From Arenicella sp. (GTDB taxonomy: Bacteria; Pseudomonadota; Gammaproteobacteria; Arenicellales; Arenicellaceae): 5,010 nucleotides of DNA. The position numbers were made by a program, and so were the translations under genes. Under the pieces are notes generated by a model. The model did not search any database. It worked only from the letters and a program-made list of their open reading frames with translations, and was not told the origin of the DNA. How positions within the stretch are numbered: position 1 is the stretch's first letter; each line of letters begins with the position of its first letter. The DNA lies in NCBI GenBank assembly GCA_016763815.1, contig JAESTB010000504.1, forward strand, positions 1 through 5,010. The letters are read 5' to 3'. Below are positions 4,802-5,010 of this stretch, piece after piece.

Positions 4802-4942
4802 ACTTAGATTTGGTTCTCGCCTGATTTGCCGTGCTGTACGATTGATTTCGGTAAGTCGTAATTCGCCCAATCAACGTGTCCCTGCTATGGGCGCTCGACG
4901 TTGGTATTCAGAGACCCCAGCATAACTCAGGGAGGAGATAAA

Positions 4943-4997
4943 AAGCGCTTGGAATTCCTTCAATTGAAGCGGAAAACGCAACTAATAGCTAGCTATT
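4943..4997. repeat. Cluster of perfect palindromes upstream of the deaminase gene
   Basis: AAGCGCTT (4943-4950), GGAATTCC (4951-4958) and CTTCAATTGAAG (4958-4969) lie end to end. A 14-bp palindrome, AATAGCTAGCTATT (4984-4997), follows after 14 bp. The positions suit operators for the minus-strand deaminase gene or for a plus-strand gene starting nearby. The palindromes are seen directly; a regulatory role is inferred. Confidence 0.5.
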
Positions 4998-5010
4998 GGC
5001 AAGTTTTTCA
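4949..5010 (+). CDS. Possible 5' end of a plus-strand gene, cut by window edge
   Basis: A strong purine-rich tract, AGGGAGGAG (4929-4937), stands 11 nt before a TTG at 4949. That TTG opens a frame running to the window end without a stop (about 20 codons, beginning MEFLQLKRKTQLIASYWQVF). I do not recognise the protein. The spacing is longer than ideal, the start is not ATG, and so short an open stretch is weak evidence. The frame would be divergent from the deaminase gene and overlap the palindrome cluster. Confidence 0.22.
   Translation, partial: MEFLQLKRKTQLIASYWQVF

Noticed and set aside
4885..4923. 12-residue minus-strand leader ORF upstream of the deaminase
   Set aside because: It has no ribosome-binding sequence (the upstream stretch is pyrimidine-rich) and a chance ORF of this size is expected.
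4731..4925. Plus-strand 64-codon frame ending just before the GGAGG tract
   Set aside because: It mostly overlaps the conserved N-terminal part of the deaminase on the other strand. The product is cysteine- and arginine-rich with no recognisable pattern.

Overview
The window looks like part of a gammaproteobacterial chromosome of moderate GC content, probably from a marine or environmental lineage. The evidence is a fabA start, a cmoA-cmoB pair whose proteins align closely with the E. coli enzymes as I remember them, and a two-domain dCTP deaminase of a type I associate mainly with alphaproteobacteria. No rRNA, tRNA, insertion sequence, phage gene or CRISPR array is visible. The genus cannot be named from this sequence alone.

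Layout. Positions 1-174 (minus) hold the first 58 codons of fabA, which runs off the left edge. Positions 317-1204 (minus) encode an AEC-family membrane transporter. The 223-bp gap 1205-1427 holds overlapping divergent promoter candidates and then a degenerate 19-20 bp tandem repeat that runs into the cmoA start codon. Positions 1428-2174 (plus) are cmoA, and 2184-3148 (plus) are cmoB. cmoB is split by a -1 frameshift between its N-terminal region and its SAM-binding domain. A bidirectional terminator at 3149-3177 closes the cmo operon and also serves a convergent small gene at 3229-3534 (minus). That gene encodes an exported protein with four cysteines and a lysine pentad tail. A 163-bp spacer with two related hairpins separates it from 3698-4801 (minus), the long dCTP deaminase. 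The right edge holds a cluster of perfect palindromes and perhaps the start of a plus-strand gene.

How the genes work together. CmoA and CmoB are consecutive steps of one pathway. CmoA makes carboxy-SAM from SAM and prephenate, and CmoB uses it to carboxymethylate 5-hydroxyuridine at the wobble position of tRNA. The other genes are housekeeping or unrelated: unsaturated fatty acid synthesis, small-molecule transport and pyrimidine deoxynucleotide supply.

The points most worth a second look are the broken cmoB reading frame, the tandem-repeat leader of cmoA with its two embedded small ORFs, the small cationic exported protein, and the deaminase whose second domain seems to lack the catalytic signature. 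I do not see a clear new multi-gene system; the window is mostly core genome with some unusual details.
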